From NCBI GenBank assembly GCA_001275005.1, contig JWZX01003226.1, forward strand, positions 1-49,406: DNA of 49,406 nt. The letters are read 5' to 3'. Each line of letters starts with the position of its first letter. The stretch's first letter is position 1. Shown here in pieces: positions 28,620-38,761 of the stretch. The notes beneath the pieces were generated by a model. It ran no database searches. It saw only the letters and a program-made list of their open reading frames with translations, and was not told the origin of the DNA. A program made the position numbers and the translations under genes. This DNA is from Chrysochromulina tobinii (lineage: Eukaryota; Haptophyta; Prymnesiales; Chrysochromulinaceae).

Positions 28620-28981
28620 CCATGCTCGTCTCTCGTGTCCCGACATACACGGCCCGCGGGGCGGTGGGACCTGGGAGGGACGGTCTCTCGGGGGAGTCTG
28701 TCCGCGATCACGACGCGCTGCTGATTGTAGTGTGCCCGACGCCGACGCGTGTGACGTGACAGTTTCGTCAAAGGAGCTTGGCGGGTGTGGGGCCACCGCT
28801 CTCAGACATGCTCGAGTGATCATGCCGTACTTTCTTTTTACTGAGCGACACTTCAATAAGGTTGAAAACATGTAGAAAGCCGTGCGAGTCCGGCGTGTGC
28901 ACACACTGGTCTGCACCCAGGTCTCGGTGCTGGAGCGTTGCGGCACCGCGAAAACGTCTCAAAAGAGGAGTTTTACACCTT
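28620..28981. other. Intergenic between convergent genes
   Basis: 362 bases between the ankyrin gene (+) and the small minus-strand gene. It should contain both 3' untranslated regions. No other feature is supported. Confidence 0.5.
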
Positions 28982-29479
28982 CTACATCAACTGGTTCAAG
29001 AACTCGTCATCGAGATCGTCGTCGGCTGCCGATTCGATCCGCCGCTTGGGTTTCAGTGGCCGCTCAAAGTCGTCGTACGGATTTCGACCCGATTCCACTC
29101 CCTCGGTGCCCTGCTCACAGGACAAATATGTCAGCTTTGTCACAAGTGCGGGTGAGGTTCGCTGCACAGTTGACTCGCACACCTGCGTCACATACGCACC
29201 CATGAGACCGAGGCCAGCAATCATCGCCGTGTTGAACATGTCGGGCACCAGATTGTCCAGAGAGTGCCCAAAGTCCGAAGGCACGTATACTGGCAACACG
29301 CTGCTGCTGCTGACGATGGCATCCGCAGCTAGCGACGCGTCGAGCATGCGCGCGCCCGAACCGCGCTCGGCACTCGAGATCTCGTGCCGCGCACTATAGC
29401 ATGGTGATATCTGCAGAGCCGAGGCGTCATGTAGTGTCACCGCAAGGAGCAGGAGGAAGACTGATGAGGCTGAACCCAT
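28982..29479 (-). CDS. Small signal-peptide protein with one membrane span, unknown function
   Basis: 165 residues. The N-terminus MGSASSVFLLLLAVTLHDAS is a clear signal peptide, followed by ALQISPCYSARHE, which could be the start of a plastid transit peptide after signal cleavage (bipartite targeting is usual in complex plastids). A probable membrane span, MFNTAMIAGLGLMGAYVTQV, lies at about 80-100. The tail is charged and ends with DDDLDDEFLNQLM. The family is not recognised. Divergent from the cyclase gene by 268 bases. A small plastid or thylakoid membrane subunit is one possibility; a secretory-pathway membrane protein is another. Confidence 0.7.
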   Translation of the reverse strand: MGSASSVFLLLLAVTLHDASALQISPCYSARHEISSAERGSGARMLDASLAADAIVSSSSVLPVYVPSDFGHSLDNLVPDMFNTAMIAGLGLMGAYVTQVCESTVQRTSPALVTKLTYLSCEQGTEGVESGRNPYDDFERPLKPKRRIESAADDDLDDEFLNQLM

Positions 29480-29747
29480 TTTTCACGTCGGTGATCGTGA
29501 AGAGATGAGAAATCATGAACTGGCGCGCATGTTTAGGGCGCGCGTGTTGTAGTCACATGTTTCGAACTTGAATCCGCGGGATATTCACGAACACAATTTG
29601 CAAGCACTTCGCCCTTCGTGCAGTCCTCGCGCTAGGAATGGAGCATCTCTTTCCGTCGAAGGAGGGATTCCCGCTGCAGTATTAGTGCCGGCCGACCTGT
29701 GTGCGGCCGGGAGGCGCGCCGCCCCCGCGCGTTGTTCCAGAAGAAGA

Positions 29748-32456
29748 ATGGTGCTGCGCCGCACCGCACGATGTTCCAGAGAATTTGCAGCCACGAGCGC
29801 GACAGAGATTCCATCGGAGAAGAAGAACAACGGGCTCTATCTCTTTCGCGACAGCTCGAGCATCGAGCCGCCAGCTGCTGCTTACGAGCCAGACCGCCGC
29901 GACAAGCTCGACTTCAACATCTACGCGGAGGTTGCCAACCCGAAGTTCATCGTATGCCCCGATGACATCTGGATGCCGAAGATGGAGGATATGGGCTGGC
30001 ATCTCAGTGCACTTGACGCAGATCAAATGCACTGAGATTGAGCTTTACGTGGAGCGCCTCAAACAAAGCACCGTGCGCGTTCTCGACCATGGCGCCACGC
30101 TCTTTGTGGTCTTCGTCGGGACCTTCTGGACCCTTTTCGCCGAGGACGTTGCGCACGGATGGCCACTTGACAAGACGGTGGACACTCCGTTTGCCTGGGC
30201 CTCTCTCTTCTTCCTCATCTTGTTCGTCGCCGAGCAGGCGACGCGCTCCATCGTGCAGCGCGAGGACTACTTGTTCAGCTTATTCTGGTGGATGGAGCTC
30301 GTGCGCGTTCGAGGCTCGAATGCGTACCCTCGCAGCGCACGAGCCGGGGCAAGGCCACCGAAGCGGCCGCCCCTCCCCGCCTTTCCCACAGAGACCCCGC
30401 TAGTCTCCTTAGCCATTGCTCACGCGCGCGTCGCACGGCACTCGTGTGCCCAGTTTGCAAACGCCTCCATGGTCTTGATGCTCGGACCGATCCTGGCTCC
30501 TGAGGGCGAGCACAGGTGCTCGGTCAAGTTTGGGCTCAGCGCCCTCGGAGTCGTGGCTGGCTCGATCACGATCGCGCGCGTGAGCAGGATCGCGCGCGTG
30601 CTGCGCCTGCTGCGCGTCTTCAGCGCAGCAAGGGAAGCAGCCAATCAAGCACCCCGCCGTCGTACAGTGAAACAGTCCGCGATCGGCAGGGCACTCAACG
30701 ACAAGCTCGTGCAGTCGATGGCCGTGATCGTCGTGGCGCTACAACTCATCTTCCCTTTGCTCAGCTTCCAGGAGAAGAACTCCGCGCGGGAGCTCGCCTT
30801 CGAAATCCTCACCATGGGCGGCAACGTCTCGAAGTCCGAGGGCACTTCGTACGGCGCTGCGATGCTCGAGCGCTACCAATTTGCTGGCCATCATGAGCTC
30901 GTGCTCTCGACAGAACAGGGGTTGAGATATGCTCGCAGCTACGCCACCCTCCTCAAGATCGTCTTCTCGTCCGAGGCGTTCGTATACATCAACGACCAAC
31001 CGGCAGCGAGCTACCCGGGGTGGGATGGCAACACTTACAACGCCGCGGACTGCCTGAACCTGAACGCGGAGGACACGTTCGCAGCGTGCCCCCAAGCGAT
31101 TCACGAGCTTCGGTGCTCGGAGATCCAATTCTTCCACCCAGAGAAGGGCGTGCACGAGGCCTACTGGGAGGTTCAAGAGCTGCGGATGGCGCAGGCACAG
31201 GGTAGTGCCGCGATCACCATCCTGCTCTTGGTCGCCATCCTCGTCATGTTCACGTCCCTCTCCGCTGACGTGGCGTCCATGGTGGTAGAGCCAATCGAGG
31301 GCATGGTCAAGCTCGTCAAGGCGCTCGCGGAGAATCCCAGCTGTAAGCTCGAGGAGCAGGCCAAGTCCAAATACGAAACAGAGGCCGTGCGCATCGCTCT
31401 CGCCAAGATCGTCGGCCTGATGCAGCTCGGGTTTGGCGGTGCCGGCCACGAGCTCATCTCAGCCAACCTAGCCAACTCTGAACAGGCAACGCTCGACTTA
31501 ACGCTTCGAGGCAAGAAGAGGGATTGCGCGTACGGCTATTGCGACATCCGCCAGTTCACCGAAACGGTGGAGTGCTTGCAGGATCAGGTGATGCTCTTCC
31601 GGTGATTGCGATTGCCATGCGGGGATGCTCACCAGGTGATTGCGAGTGCCATCAGGTGATGCTCTTCACCAACGCCGTCGGTGAGATCGTCCACCAGAGC
31701 TGCTACGACAACCACGGCGAGCCCAACAAGAATATCGGCGACGCCTTCCTGATCGTCTGGCGCTCCATGCTGTCCACCGACTACGGCAAGGTGGTCGACG
31801 GTGCATTGACATCCTTCCGCCGATGCGTGCGCGAAATAGCCTCGTCATTGACACTGCAGCTCGTGACCGATGTGGAAGCGATGCACAATAAGTTCGGGCG
31901 CGGCGTGTACCAAACCAAGCTCGGCTTCGGCCTCCACTTTGGTTGGTCGGTGGAGGGCCCCGTTGGCACGACGACCAAGATCGACTGCTCGTACCTCTCG
32001 CCCGAGGTGAAGATCTCGGACCGCCTCGAAGCGGCCACCAAGATCTACTCCTCCAACATCCTCATGAGTGGCCAGTTTTACGACCTGCTCTCGGACAACA
32101 TCAAGGTGGGCGTTCGCCTGATCGACTACGTGACGCTCAAGCACTGCAAAAAGCCCTTCCGCATCTACGCCGACGACCGCTCCAACCTGTGGCTCCAGAT
32201 GAATGCACGTCTCGTTGAGATCCACGGCGCCGAGGCAGCGTACGAGCTGTTCTCGAAGACCTTCCACGAGGGCATCGACGCCTTCATCAAGGGCGACTGG
32301 CCGACGGCGCAGCAAAAGCTTGAAAGCGCGCGTGACTTCTGCCCAATGGACGCGCCCACGCTGCTGCTGCTGAAGGAGATGAAGACGCGCTCTCTCGATC
32401 CGGTGACGCCGACTGCGCCCCTCGACTGGAAGGGCTACCACGAGTCCGAAGTCTGA
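29748..32456 (+). CDS. Class III nucleotidyl cyclase fused to a voltage-sensor-like membrane domain
   Basis: Predicted exons 29748-29951, 30022-30300, 30454-31587, 31656-32456, all introns phase 0; 805 residues. Exon 1 is soluble. Membrane segments: S1 about 85-108, S2 about 123-143 running into FWWMEL, S3 beginning FANASMVLML, and S4 with five Arg at every third position in ARVSRIARVLRLLRVF (about 197-213), a textbook voltage-sensor helix. Another span follows at about 248-267, an outside domain of about 140 residues with Cys, then a span at about 411-430 and a linker. The cyclase domain (about 505-715) has both metal aspartates, D525 in YCDIRQFT and D568 in NIGDAFL, and R662. The usual catalytic Asn four residues before that Arg is K658 (PEVKISDRLEA). 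There is no K-channel pore signature. Predicted to make cAMP or cGMP in response to membrane voltage. Confidence 0.8.
31588..31655 (+). other. 68-base intron bounded by a 17-base direct repeat (cyclase)
   Basis: Removal of this stretch joins LQDQ to VMLFTNAVGEIVHQ inside the cyclase domain. ATCAGGTGATGCTCTTC occurs at both boundaries: the first copy contains the exon end and donor GTGATG, the second contains the acceptor CAG and the next exon start. Inside, GGTGATTGCGATTGCCAT and GGTGATTGCGAGTGCCAT form a second repeat pair. Confidence 0.85.
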
Positions 32457-32735
32457 TGTGTTTGTGTTGGGCACACCAGCGCCTAGATCCGATAAAGTAG
32501 CTACTAGCCGTGATTTTGGATACATTGTGCTAGCTTAAATTTTGTAGATGTAACTACTAAGTTTTGTAAGTACGTACATACGTTTGTTGCATGGCCTGTC
32601 CCGGCAATCACGTGCTACGGTATCATCTATCAATGTGTCCGGAGTCCGCGCGGTTCCGGGTTCGTCCATGGGTCGTCGTCACCTTTCGACAGTTTCGAGA
32701 TCGACAGTTTCTGACGGGTGCGAAACCGGCATAAT
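32457..32735. other. Short AT-richer intergenic between convergent genes
   Basis: 279 bases with an AT-rich part (about 32480-32590) that probably forms the 3' untranslated region of the cyclase gene. No gene is seen. Confidence 0.45.
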
Positions 32736-34451
32736 TCACAACGGGCACCAGTCGCTCCGCCCGATGCCGAGTGTGGCTTGCTCGAGCCGTCGGTGCCGCA
32801 CAAACAGGATGGCGGCGTTGGCGACGCCATATGAGGTGAGACACTCGAGCGCCACCCTGGCGTGCCACTCTCGGCCGCGTGTGCACACTTCGATGCGCTG
32901 CGTTACGAGATCAAGAATCGTCCACATGGCGGGTAGCAGTGAGCTGCCAGACTCCGCTGGCTCCTTCGCGCTATTGCCCTCGCTCGTGATGGGCACATGC
33001 ATCGCATGGAAGCGAGGTCCCATCGGTCTTAAGGGCACTGTCAGCCGACCCCAGAGTTCGCCACGGAGCGCATAGGTCGATCCCATCGGCAGGAAGGGTG
33101 CACTCGGCCTCTTGGGCGGTGCCCATGAAAAGTAGAAGACCACGCGTGCCGTTGCATCACACCCGCCCATCCTGTCGCTTCCCTCGTCATTGCCGTCGCC
33201 CTCACCGCCACCTGTGCCCCCGTCCTTGGCCAGCACGTGCTGCCATAACGTATGGGCGCCCCCATGGTGGAGCAATCGAGAGTCCATGAGCGTGGCACTG
33301 CCCAACTTCGCCTCGATTACTAGTGAAGACCGCGGCCAACGCTCCTGACAGTCTTCCGCGGATTCGAAAGACTGTGTCGCGTGCGTGCCCGGAGACACAC
33401 GAAGCGCGCCAAGCTCGGCCGCGGTGTCTTGGAGTACAATGAAGGCCGTCGTCATGGTCGAGTCACCGAAGCGTGCCTCCGTGTCAAAGTGCTCGGCCTG
33501 CTCCTTCGCGCCGGCACGTACGATGATGGAAGCAAGTTCGGTGATCGTGGCGCCATCTGGAACCAGGTCAGCAAGAAGCCCGCGCCGCTCGCCACGCTCA
33601 TCAGCGCGCACGCCCACTGCAGTCAAGGCCCGTGCCACCAGCGGGAGGTCGGGTTCGAGCAGCAGGTGCTCGCGATGATTCGCCTCGAGCACGGGCGCGT
33701 GCTTCATAAGAGGAGCGATGTGCAAAAGGAACTCGCGAAGCTCCAACGCCAACGGGCGTGGAAGGGCGCCAACTACCACTGCAACGCCTGCCGTTTTCAA
33801 GGCGCGTCGGGCTTGCCGGTAATTGGCGGGTTGGAGTGTGGCTTCGGCGAGCTCTCGAGCCGAGGGCTTGGTTTCAATCGGCCAGTGCGGCACTGCAAAT
33901 GGCAGATGGCCCAACGGAGCCGCGCCCTCGGGGCAGGACTGCGCCGGTGACTCCCGGAGCGGCTCCAGCGCCCAGATCTGTAGATAAGGTCGGCTCGGCA
34001 CGCAAGACCGGCGGGATTGCGCGCAACTGACAAGATTGAGCCGTGTATTCTCGAGCACGCTCATGAGTGCCGTCGCCAGGGTGGTTCGTGCAAGCATCGC
34101 AGTCTGAGGCGTGCCCAAGGTCGGCCGGACCGCATCTATCCAGAGATGAGCGACGCAGGTGTGGTTGACTGGCTTATCGCGATAGGCAGCGAGGAAGTCG
34201 GCCGTGAATGAGGGCTCCGTTTCAAGGTCGAGAGGGCTCGAGCAGCGCTCATCACACAGATTGCAGGCATAGGGGCAAACCTCGGCTACAGTGCGACCAG
34301 CGAGCGACGGATGTGGCAACTCTGTCCAGAGATCTTCAAAAGTGGCGGCACAGAAGGACGAGCTCAGCATTTCGCACGAGACGTACCCGGAAATGTAGCA
34401 GTAGCCCTCGAAGCAAGGGAACGGGCCACGGTCCGCGCATCTGAGAGCCAT
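32736..34451 (-). CDS. PhyH-like 2-oxoglutarate/Fe(II) oxygenase with Cys-rich N-terminus
   Basis: 571 residues, no intron. The N-terminus has about ten Cys in the first 90 residues, with WTELPHPSLAGRTVAEVCPY resembling an ShKT-type disulphide motif. There is no clear signal peptide at the chosen start. The middle and C-terminal parts match phytanoyl-CoA-dioxygenase-type enzymes: iron ligands H321 and D323 in EHFDTEARF, a distal His at 395/396 in SRLLHHGGAHT, and a downstream Arg in ARVVFYFSW for 2-oxoglutarate binding. A Gly/Asp-rich insert (DGGTGGGEGDGNDEG) separates the last strands. The reaction would be hydroxylation of an unknown substrate using O2 and 2-oxoglutarate. The substrate cannot be predicted. 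Confidence 0.75.
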   Translation of the reverse strand: MALRCADRGPFPCFEGYCYISGYVSCEMLSSSFCAATFEDLWTELPHPSLAGRTVAEVCPYACNLCDERCSSPLDLETEPSFTADFLAAYRDKPVNHTCVAHLWIDAVRPTLGTPQTAMLARTTLATALMSVLENTRLNLVSCAQSRRSCVPSRPYLQIWALEPLRESPAQSCPEGAAPLGHLPFAVPHWPIETKPSARELAEATLQPANYRQARRALKTAGVAVVVGALPRPLALELREFLLHIAPLMKHAPVLEANHREHLLLEPDLPLVARALTAVGVRADERGERRGLLADLVPDGATITELASIIVRAGAKEQAEHFDTEARFGDSTMTTAFIVLQDTAAELGALRVSPGTHATQSFESAEDCQERWPRSSLVIEAKLGSATLMDSRLLHHGGAHTLWQHVLAKDGGTGGGEGDGNDEGSDRMGGCDATARVVFYFSWAPPKRPSAPFLPMGSTYALRGELWGRLTVPLRPMGPRFHAMHVPITSEGNSAKEPAESGSSLLPAMWTILDLVTQRIEVCTRGREWHARVALECLTSYGVANAAILFVRHRRLEQATLGIGRSDWCPL

Positions 34452-35053
34452 GAAGTCAGGGAGCGTGCCAGCGGAGTGGGGCAGTGTGGGCCCCTCTGTG
34501 CAAGATTACTGTAAATGGAAATTCCGGATTCCTTGATCGGTGTCTATCCGTCAGCTGCGACACGAGCAAGCGTGTGTACACTATCGAAGGTCACTGCCGG
34601 TGCGGCACTGTCAGTCGGTTTCTTACGCTTGATCTTACGTCTCAATCTTGGTCTCTTCCGGTCACTGTAACGCCGCGCGACATGGCACATGTGCCCTTTC
34701 ATGCGCGCTTTGGATGCGTTCTACGCGCGACGCGACGCACGCGGCACGCACGCGCGAGCTGAATAAGCCCTTCGCCACTTACGGAGCAATCGTTTCGATC
34801 AGGGATTTCGATTTTAGTCCCTAGTTCTCTCCTGTGACACGGGTGAAATACATCTGTCGACCGGCGTTTGTGACGTTCGTGTGTCTGTCTCGTGTGTCCG
34901 GCTCCCCCCGTTGTTTTCGAACCGGAGCGCCGGCAAAGGAGCGTGTTTCGGTGTCATGGAACCTGCCGGAACGGCGCGCGGACGTTGGGACCTCGCACGG
35001 CGATCATACGGACCGGCCAGCCGAGCGGGTGGTTCGTGTTCCAACCGGCCCGC
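34452..35053. promoter_or_regulatory. Divergent intergenic region (PhyH-like gene and SLOG-like gene)
   Basis: 602 bases between two divergent ATGs. The plus-strand frame is open from 34892 but has no ATG before 35054. Nothing beyond presumed promoters and leaders is recognisable. Confidence 0.35.
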
Positions 35054-37924
35054 ATGGCAGACGCTGGCGCTGCGGCGGAGCCAGCACCTCCCGAACCGGC
35101 TGACACGGCAGCTCCTGACGCTCCAGCCGAGGCAGCTCCATCCCAAGCCAGTGATGAGGCTCCGCCAGCGAGTGCCAGTGATGAGGCGCCGCCTGCGGGT
35201 GACGATGCTGCGCCTCAGCGCCGTGAGGCACCTGTTCTCGAAGGGACGGTCCTTTCCCCCAGCGAGGAGGCAGAAGCCGCACCTGACTTGGAAAAGGCGC
35301 CTGAGGAAGAGGCGGAAGACGGAAGTTCGAACGCAAAGTGGACGGTGTTCAGCGTGAAGGAGACGCAGCGTGAGTGCAAAGCGCTTTTCGTACCCGATGG
35401 CAGGCGCCTCAACACCCAGGACCTGCAGGTTCTTCTCGCCGAAAACTGGAACGACGAGACTCCCAACTTTCTGGTGAGTGCAGACGCAGGTACCATTCAT
35501 CCCAAGGACTTTGCGACCCCAGCGCTCAGGGATCAAGTGCATGCCTTCGAAAAGTTCAGGAGATGGGGAGAGCTTCACGGGGAGCTTCGTGGTATCGAGA
35601 AGGGCAGCAAGAAGATGGAGGACTTTTCACTCAAAGTGATCAATGACGTCATCTTCCTCAGACTCACCACTGTATTCGTCTCCGTGCTCGAGCAAGCCGT
35701 GATCGCTCCGAATTTCATCGTTGTCGACCGCGTGTCGGCGAAGTCGCCGTCCGCTGAGCTAATCCTTGAGATAGCGCTGCAGAAAGTTCGTGACCTACCC
35801 AAGGTGCTCTGCATCGACGCCTTTTCGCGCCTCAAGCAATTCAAGGGCCAGAGCGGTACAGGCCCCATCGACCCAGTCACCCAGACATGCATCGACACTA
35901 TGAGGAAAATCCAAAAGACTGGTGTGAACCTCGGGTCCGACGACGAGCCAAAGGATAAAGAAGACATCATGCAATTCTATGACCTTGCTGAGTATTCAGA
36001 TCCATACGCTGACTTCTTTATGAACAGTCCGCTCCCGCGCAAGCCCGAAGCCGTCCATGTGCAGGCCGATGGAACGGTCCAAAGGCGCAGCAAGTGGCAG
36101 TATCACTACCTGAAGACATTCTGGGGTGGCGCAAACCGTTATATCCTGCTCGATGTTGCGCACGACGCCCCTGACCTATCGGGCCTCGGCGAGTATGGCT
36201 TCATCCATGCGAATGGGCAGGACATGATGTTTGACCGCTTCAAGTCGCGCGTTCAGCAGGGCTACAAAATGGTGATGCTGCACAACACGGGCGGCCTAAC
36301 ACAGGCTTTCGCTGCGATTCGCGCCGCGATGCTATCGCAAGTGACGTGCCCGACGCCCAACGAGATTCTCAACCTGATAAAAAACGATGCGACCGTCTCG
36401 AACAACGCGTGGAGGCATAAGTTTGGCCTGCCTGAGATTCACATGATGATGGAGCTCAACCAGCGCGCGCCGATGATCTTGCGCGATACCATCTTGGCCG
36501 TCGATGTGATGAATGATCCGTCGGACCGCGTACTAGACACCATGGCGGTGGTCTTCAACGCGGGCGGCGGCGTCCCAGAGCTTGGACTCGGCATGGCGGA
36601 GCAGCTGTGCATCCTTACGGCGTGGAAGCGCCACCTGACGCTCTACGAGAATGCCATCAAATTCGAGCAGATTGCAGATGCGATCCAACTCTTCACGTAC
36701 TGCAATGCAATCCTAACCACGGTCCTGGCCGTCCTCTATGCCCTGGAGACAGCAAGCTCGGACCTTGCTGCCGCGCTTGCCGCGCTGACACCCGTGCTCG
36801 ACACGATCCAGAATGATGAGCTGAGCAGCGGCGCCTTAGACGGCGTCGTCGAAGGGGCAGTTACTGAGGAGGTTAACCCGCTCAAGGGCCTGGCTGCGCT
36901 TGAAATGACAATGGTGCTGCTACCCATCATCTCTGCACTGCTCAACGCCATTCGTAGCAAGATGCGCCCGCGCGAGAAATGGGCGACGTGCTATATGGCG
37001 GCATTCCAGATCGTCAATCAGATCTACGATTACCGCCTTCGCACGAATGCTTACGACCCGACACCACCGCCGCCCAAAGAAGGTGAGGAACCACCACCAG
37101 AAATCTCACCGAAGAAGCGCGCGGTCATGATGCGTCAACTGTTTGTGGAAACCTGCAAGGCGATCTACACAGCGGCCATAAGCACCGAGGTGGCCAAAGG
37201 CGGATCGCTGCAGATGGGCCAAAAAGGTGGGATGGACCTCGAGAACGACAAAGCTTCGTTCATTGAAGCCCTCAACGAGCACAATCAGATTGTCATCCTG
37301 GGCGTATCGAAGTCCAAGAAGCCCAAGAAATCGAAGGTGACCCCAGCGCCTCCCGAAGAGGAGGAACCAGACTACGATGAGAATGCAGTCCAAGAAAAGA
37401 TCTCGAAAAAAGACGATAAAAAGCGCGCCAAAGACGAGGAGGGGCCTTCGTCGATGTACGTCGACAACCTGTACTCGCAGTTGGACGTCGAGAGCTACAT
37501 GCACTGTCGGCTGAGGCCGTTGACGGCGTTCTTTGAGAGGCGTGCCCCGACACTGAGCAATCGAGCCACCTACATGGAGGGGGTAGCAATCGCTGCCAAT
37601 ACTGTTGGTGCGCTCCTCGCCGTGACGGGTGGCGCCGAATTTATCGCGATCTCCGTAGCAGTGGCCTCTGTTGCCATGGCACTCCAGGACTACTTTTACT
37701 TGCCAAGCCAGACCAACATTGCGAATTCGGTGCTCTCTGAATGCCACAACTTGATCCTTCACTGGGATTCGCTCTCACTCGTCCAGCGCAAGACCAGAAG
37801 GACTCGGAGCTTGGTCTGTACCACGTGCGAGCAGTCGTACTTGTCGCTCGTCTCAGCGCGAACGGCCATCTCCGCAAAGCTGCCGACAGAGGATAAGAAA
37901 GCAGAGGAAGGCGAGGACAACTAA
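35054..37924 (+). CDS. SLOG-like (TRPM/LSDAT-type) protein with two SLATT/DUF4231-like membrane modules
   Basis: 956 residues, intron-free, ATG in context CGCATGG. Residues 1-90 are an Ala/Pro/Glu-rich disordered leader. Residues about 90-520 resemble the SLOG/LSDAT fold of TRPM N-termini: PNFLVSADAGTIHPKDF (about 138), a central beta-rich part, and YKMVMLHNTGGLTQAFAAIR (about 405-424), where the Gly-Gly loop would bind a nucleotide-derived ligand. Two hydrophobic spans follow (about 546-569, 611-632), then PREKWATCYMAAFQIVNQIY, typical of a DUF4231/SLATT helix. After a Lys/Glu-rich linker comes a second unit (about 809-938): RLRPLTAFFERRAPTLSN, two more spans, and a soluble helical end. SLATT domains are thought to form membrane pores in nucleotide-triggered conflict systems. 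The eukaryotic function is unknown. The ion-channel or immune-effector idea is inference. Confidence 0.65.
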   Translation: MADAGAAAEPAPPEPADTAAPDAPAEAAPSQASDEAPPASASDEAPPAGDDAAPQRREAPVLEGTVLSPSEEAEAAPDLEKAPEEEAEDGSSNAKWTVFSVKETQRECKALFVPDGRRLNTQDLQVLLAENWNDETPNFLVSADAGTIHPKDFATPALRDQVHAFEKFRRWGELHGELRGIEKGSKKMEDFSLKVINDVIFLRLTTVFVSVLEQAVIAPNFIVVDRVSAKSPSAELILEIALQKVRDLPKVLCIDAFSRLKQFKGQSGTGPIDPVTQTCIDTMRKIQKTGVNLGSDDEPKDKEDIMQFYDLAEYSDPYADFFMNSPLPRKPEAVHVQADGTVQRRSKWQYHYLKTFWGGANRYILLDVAHDAPDLSGLGEYGFIHANGQDMMFDRFKSRVQQGYKMVMLHNTGGLTQAFAAIRAAMLSQVTCPTPNEILNLIKNDATVSNNAWRHKFGLPEIHMMMELNQRAPMILRDTILAVDVMNDPSDRVLDTMAVVFNAGGGVPELGLGMAEQLCILTAWKRHLTLYENAIKFEQIADAIQLFTYCNAILTTVLAVLYALETASSDLAAALAALTPVLDTIQNDELSSGALDGVVEGAVTEEVNPLKGLAALEMTMVLLPIISALLNAIRSKMRPREKWATCYMAAFQIVNQIYDYRLRTNAYDPTPPPPKEGEEPPPEISPKKRAVMMRQLFVETCKAIYTAAISTEVAKGGSLQMGQKGGMDLENDKASFIEALNEHNQIVILGVSKSKKPKKSKVTPAPPEEEEPDYDENAVQEKISKKDDKKRAKDEEGPSSMYVDNLYSQLDVESYMHCRLRPLTAFFERRAPTLSNRATYMEGVAIAANTVGALLAVTGGAEFIAISVAVASVAMALQDYFYLPSQTNIANSVLSECHNLILHWDSLSLVQRKTRRTRSLVCTTCEQSYLSLVSARTAISAKLPTEDKKAEEGEDN

Positions 37925-38761
37925 ATGCAGTCAGCGCCAGGAGGGCATGAGTGGTACGGTAATGCACTTAGTACTCGACGCACATATGAGATATGTGGCG
38001 TCCATATCGCCGCATGGAGTGAGTCACATACTCATCAGAGGCGTCTCTCGTCTGGACACTCGGTACGGACCCAGGGGACGTCGCGCGGACTGCGGACCCG
38101 GACCGGACGCGCGGGACGCTTGAGCTTACACGAAACTGGGTCGTCCGGTCCATCGTGCGCCGTCGCGAAAAATTACCGACTCGGTTGTACACGACAGGTT
38201 TTCACTCGGCTCTCGGCGCATGGCGCTGCTCTCGGGCCGCGCCGGTCACGTCAAAGACCAGCACAGTACACACATAGATCATAGTAGTCGAGCTTGAGTA
38301 CACAGCTCGTAGGTGCCCGGATCCGATTCACCATACCCCGGCCCGCCTCCGTAGATGTGCGCGCACCTGCGGTGCTGCGCGCAGCACGCTCAGCTGCCAC
38401 TGCATGGCCATGCCGCATGCACACTAGCGACTAGCCAACACGCGTCGTCGGCTCGTCGCTGGTTCCATCTGTCCTTATTCCTGTTCAGTTCGCCTGCTGG
38501 CTGCTCCGGAATATCGGAGTCCCAAGATCTCGTGGCGACGTGACATGGCCACAGCCATGGACGACGACGACGACGAAGGCCATGGCGACGACGAAGGCCA
38601 TGGTCATTCCTTGTGCTTGTCCCGGGAAACCTCCTCGTCGAGTGCATGAGGCTCCGCGTGTGCACCCTAGTTCGGCCGGCCCACCGCTAGCGTCGTCCGT
38701 GTGCGCACGGACGACCGCAGCATACGCAGCAGCTCCCGCCTCGCTGATGCCCCCTGCGCGC
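37925..38761. other. Intergenic between convergent genes
   Basis: 837 bases. A short GAC-rich repeat (GACGACGAAGGCCATGG occurs twice) lies at about 38560-38602. Short Arg-rich ORFs on both strands look like shadows. No RNA gene is recognised. Confidence 0.45.
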
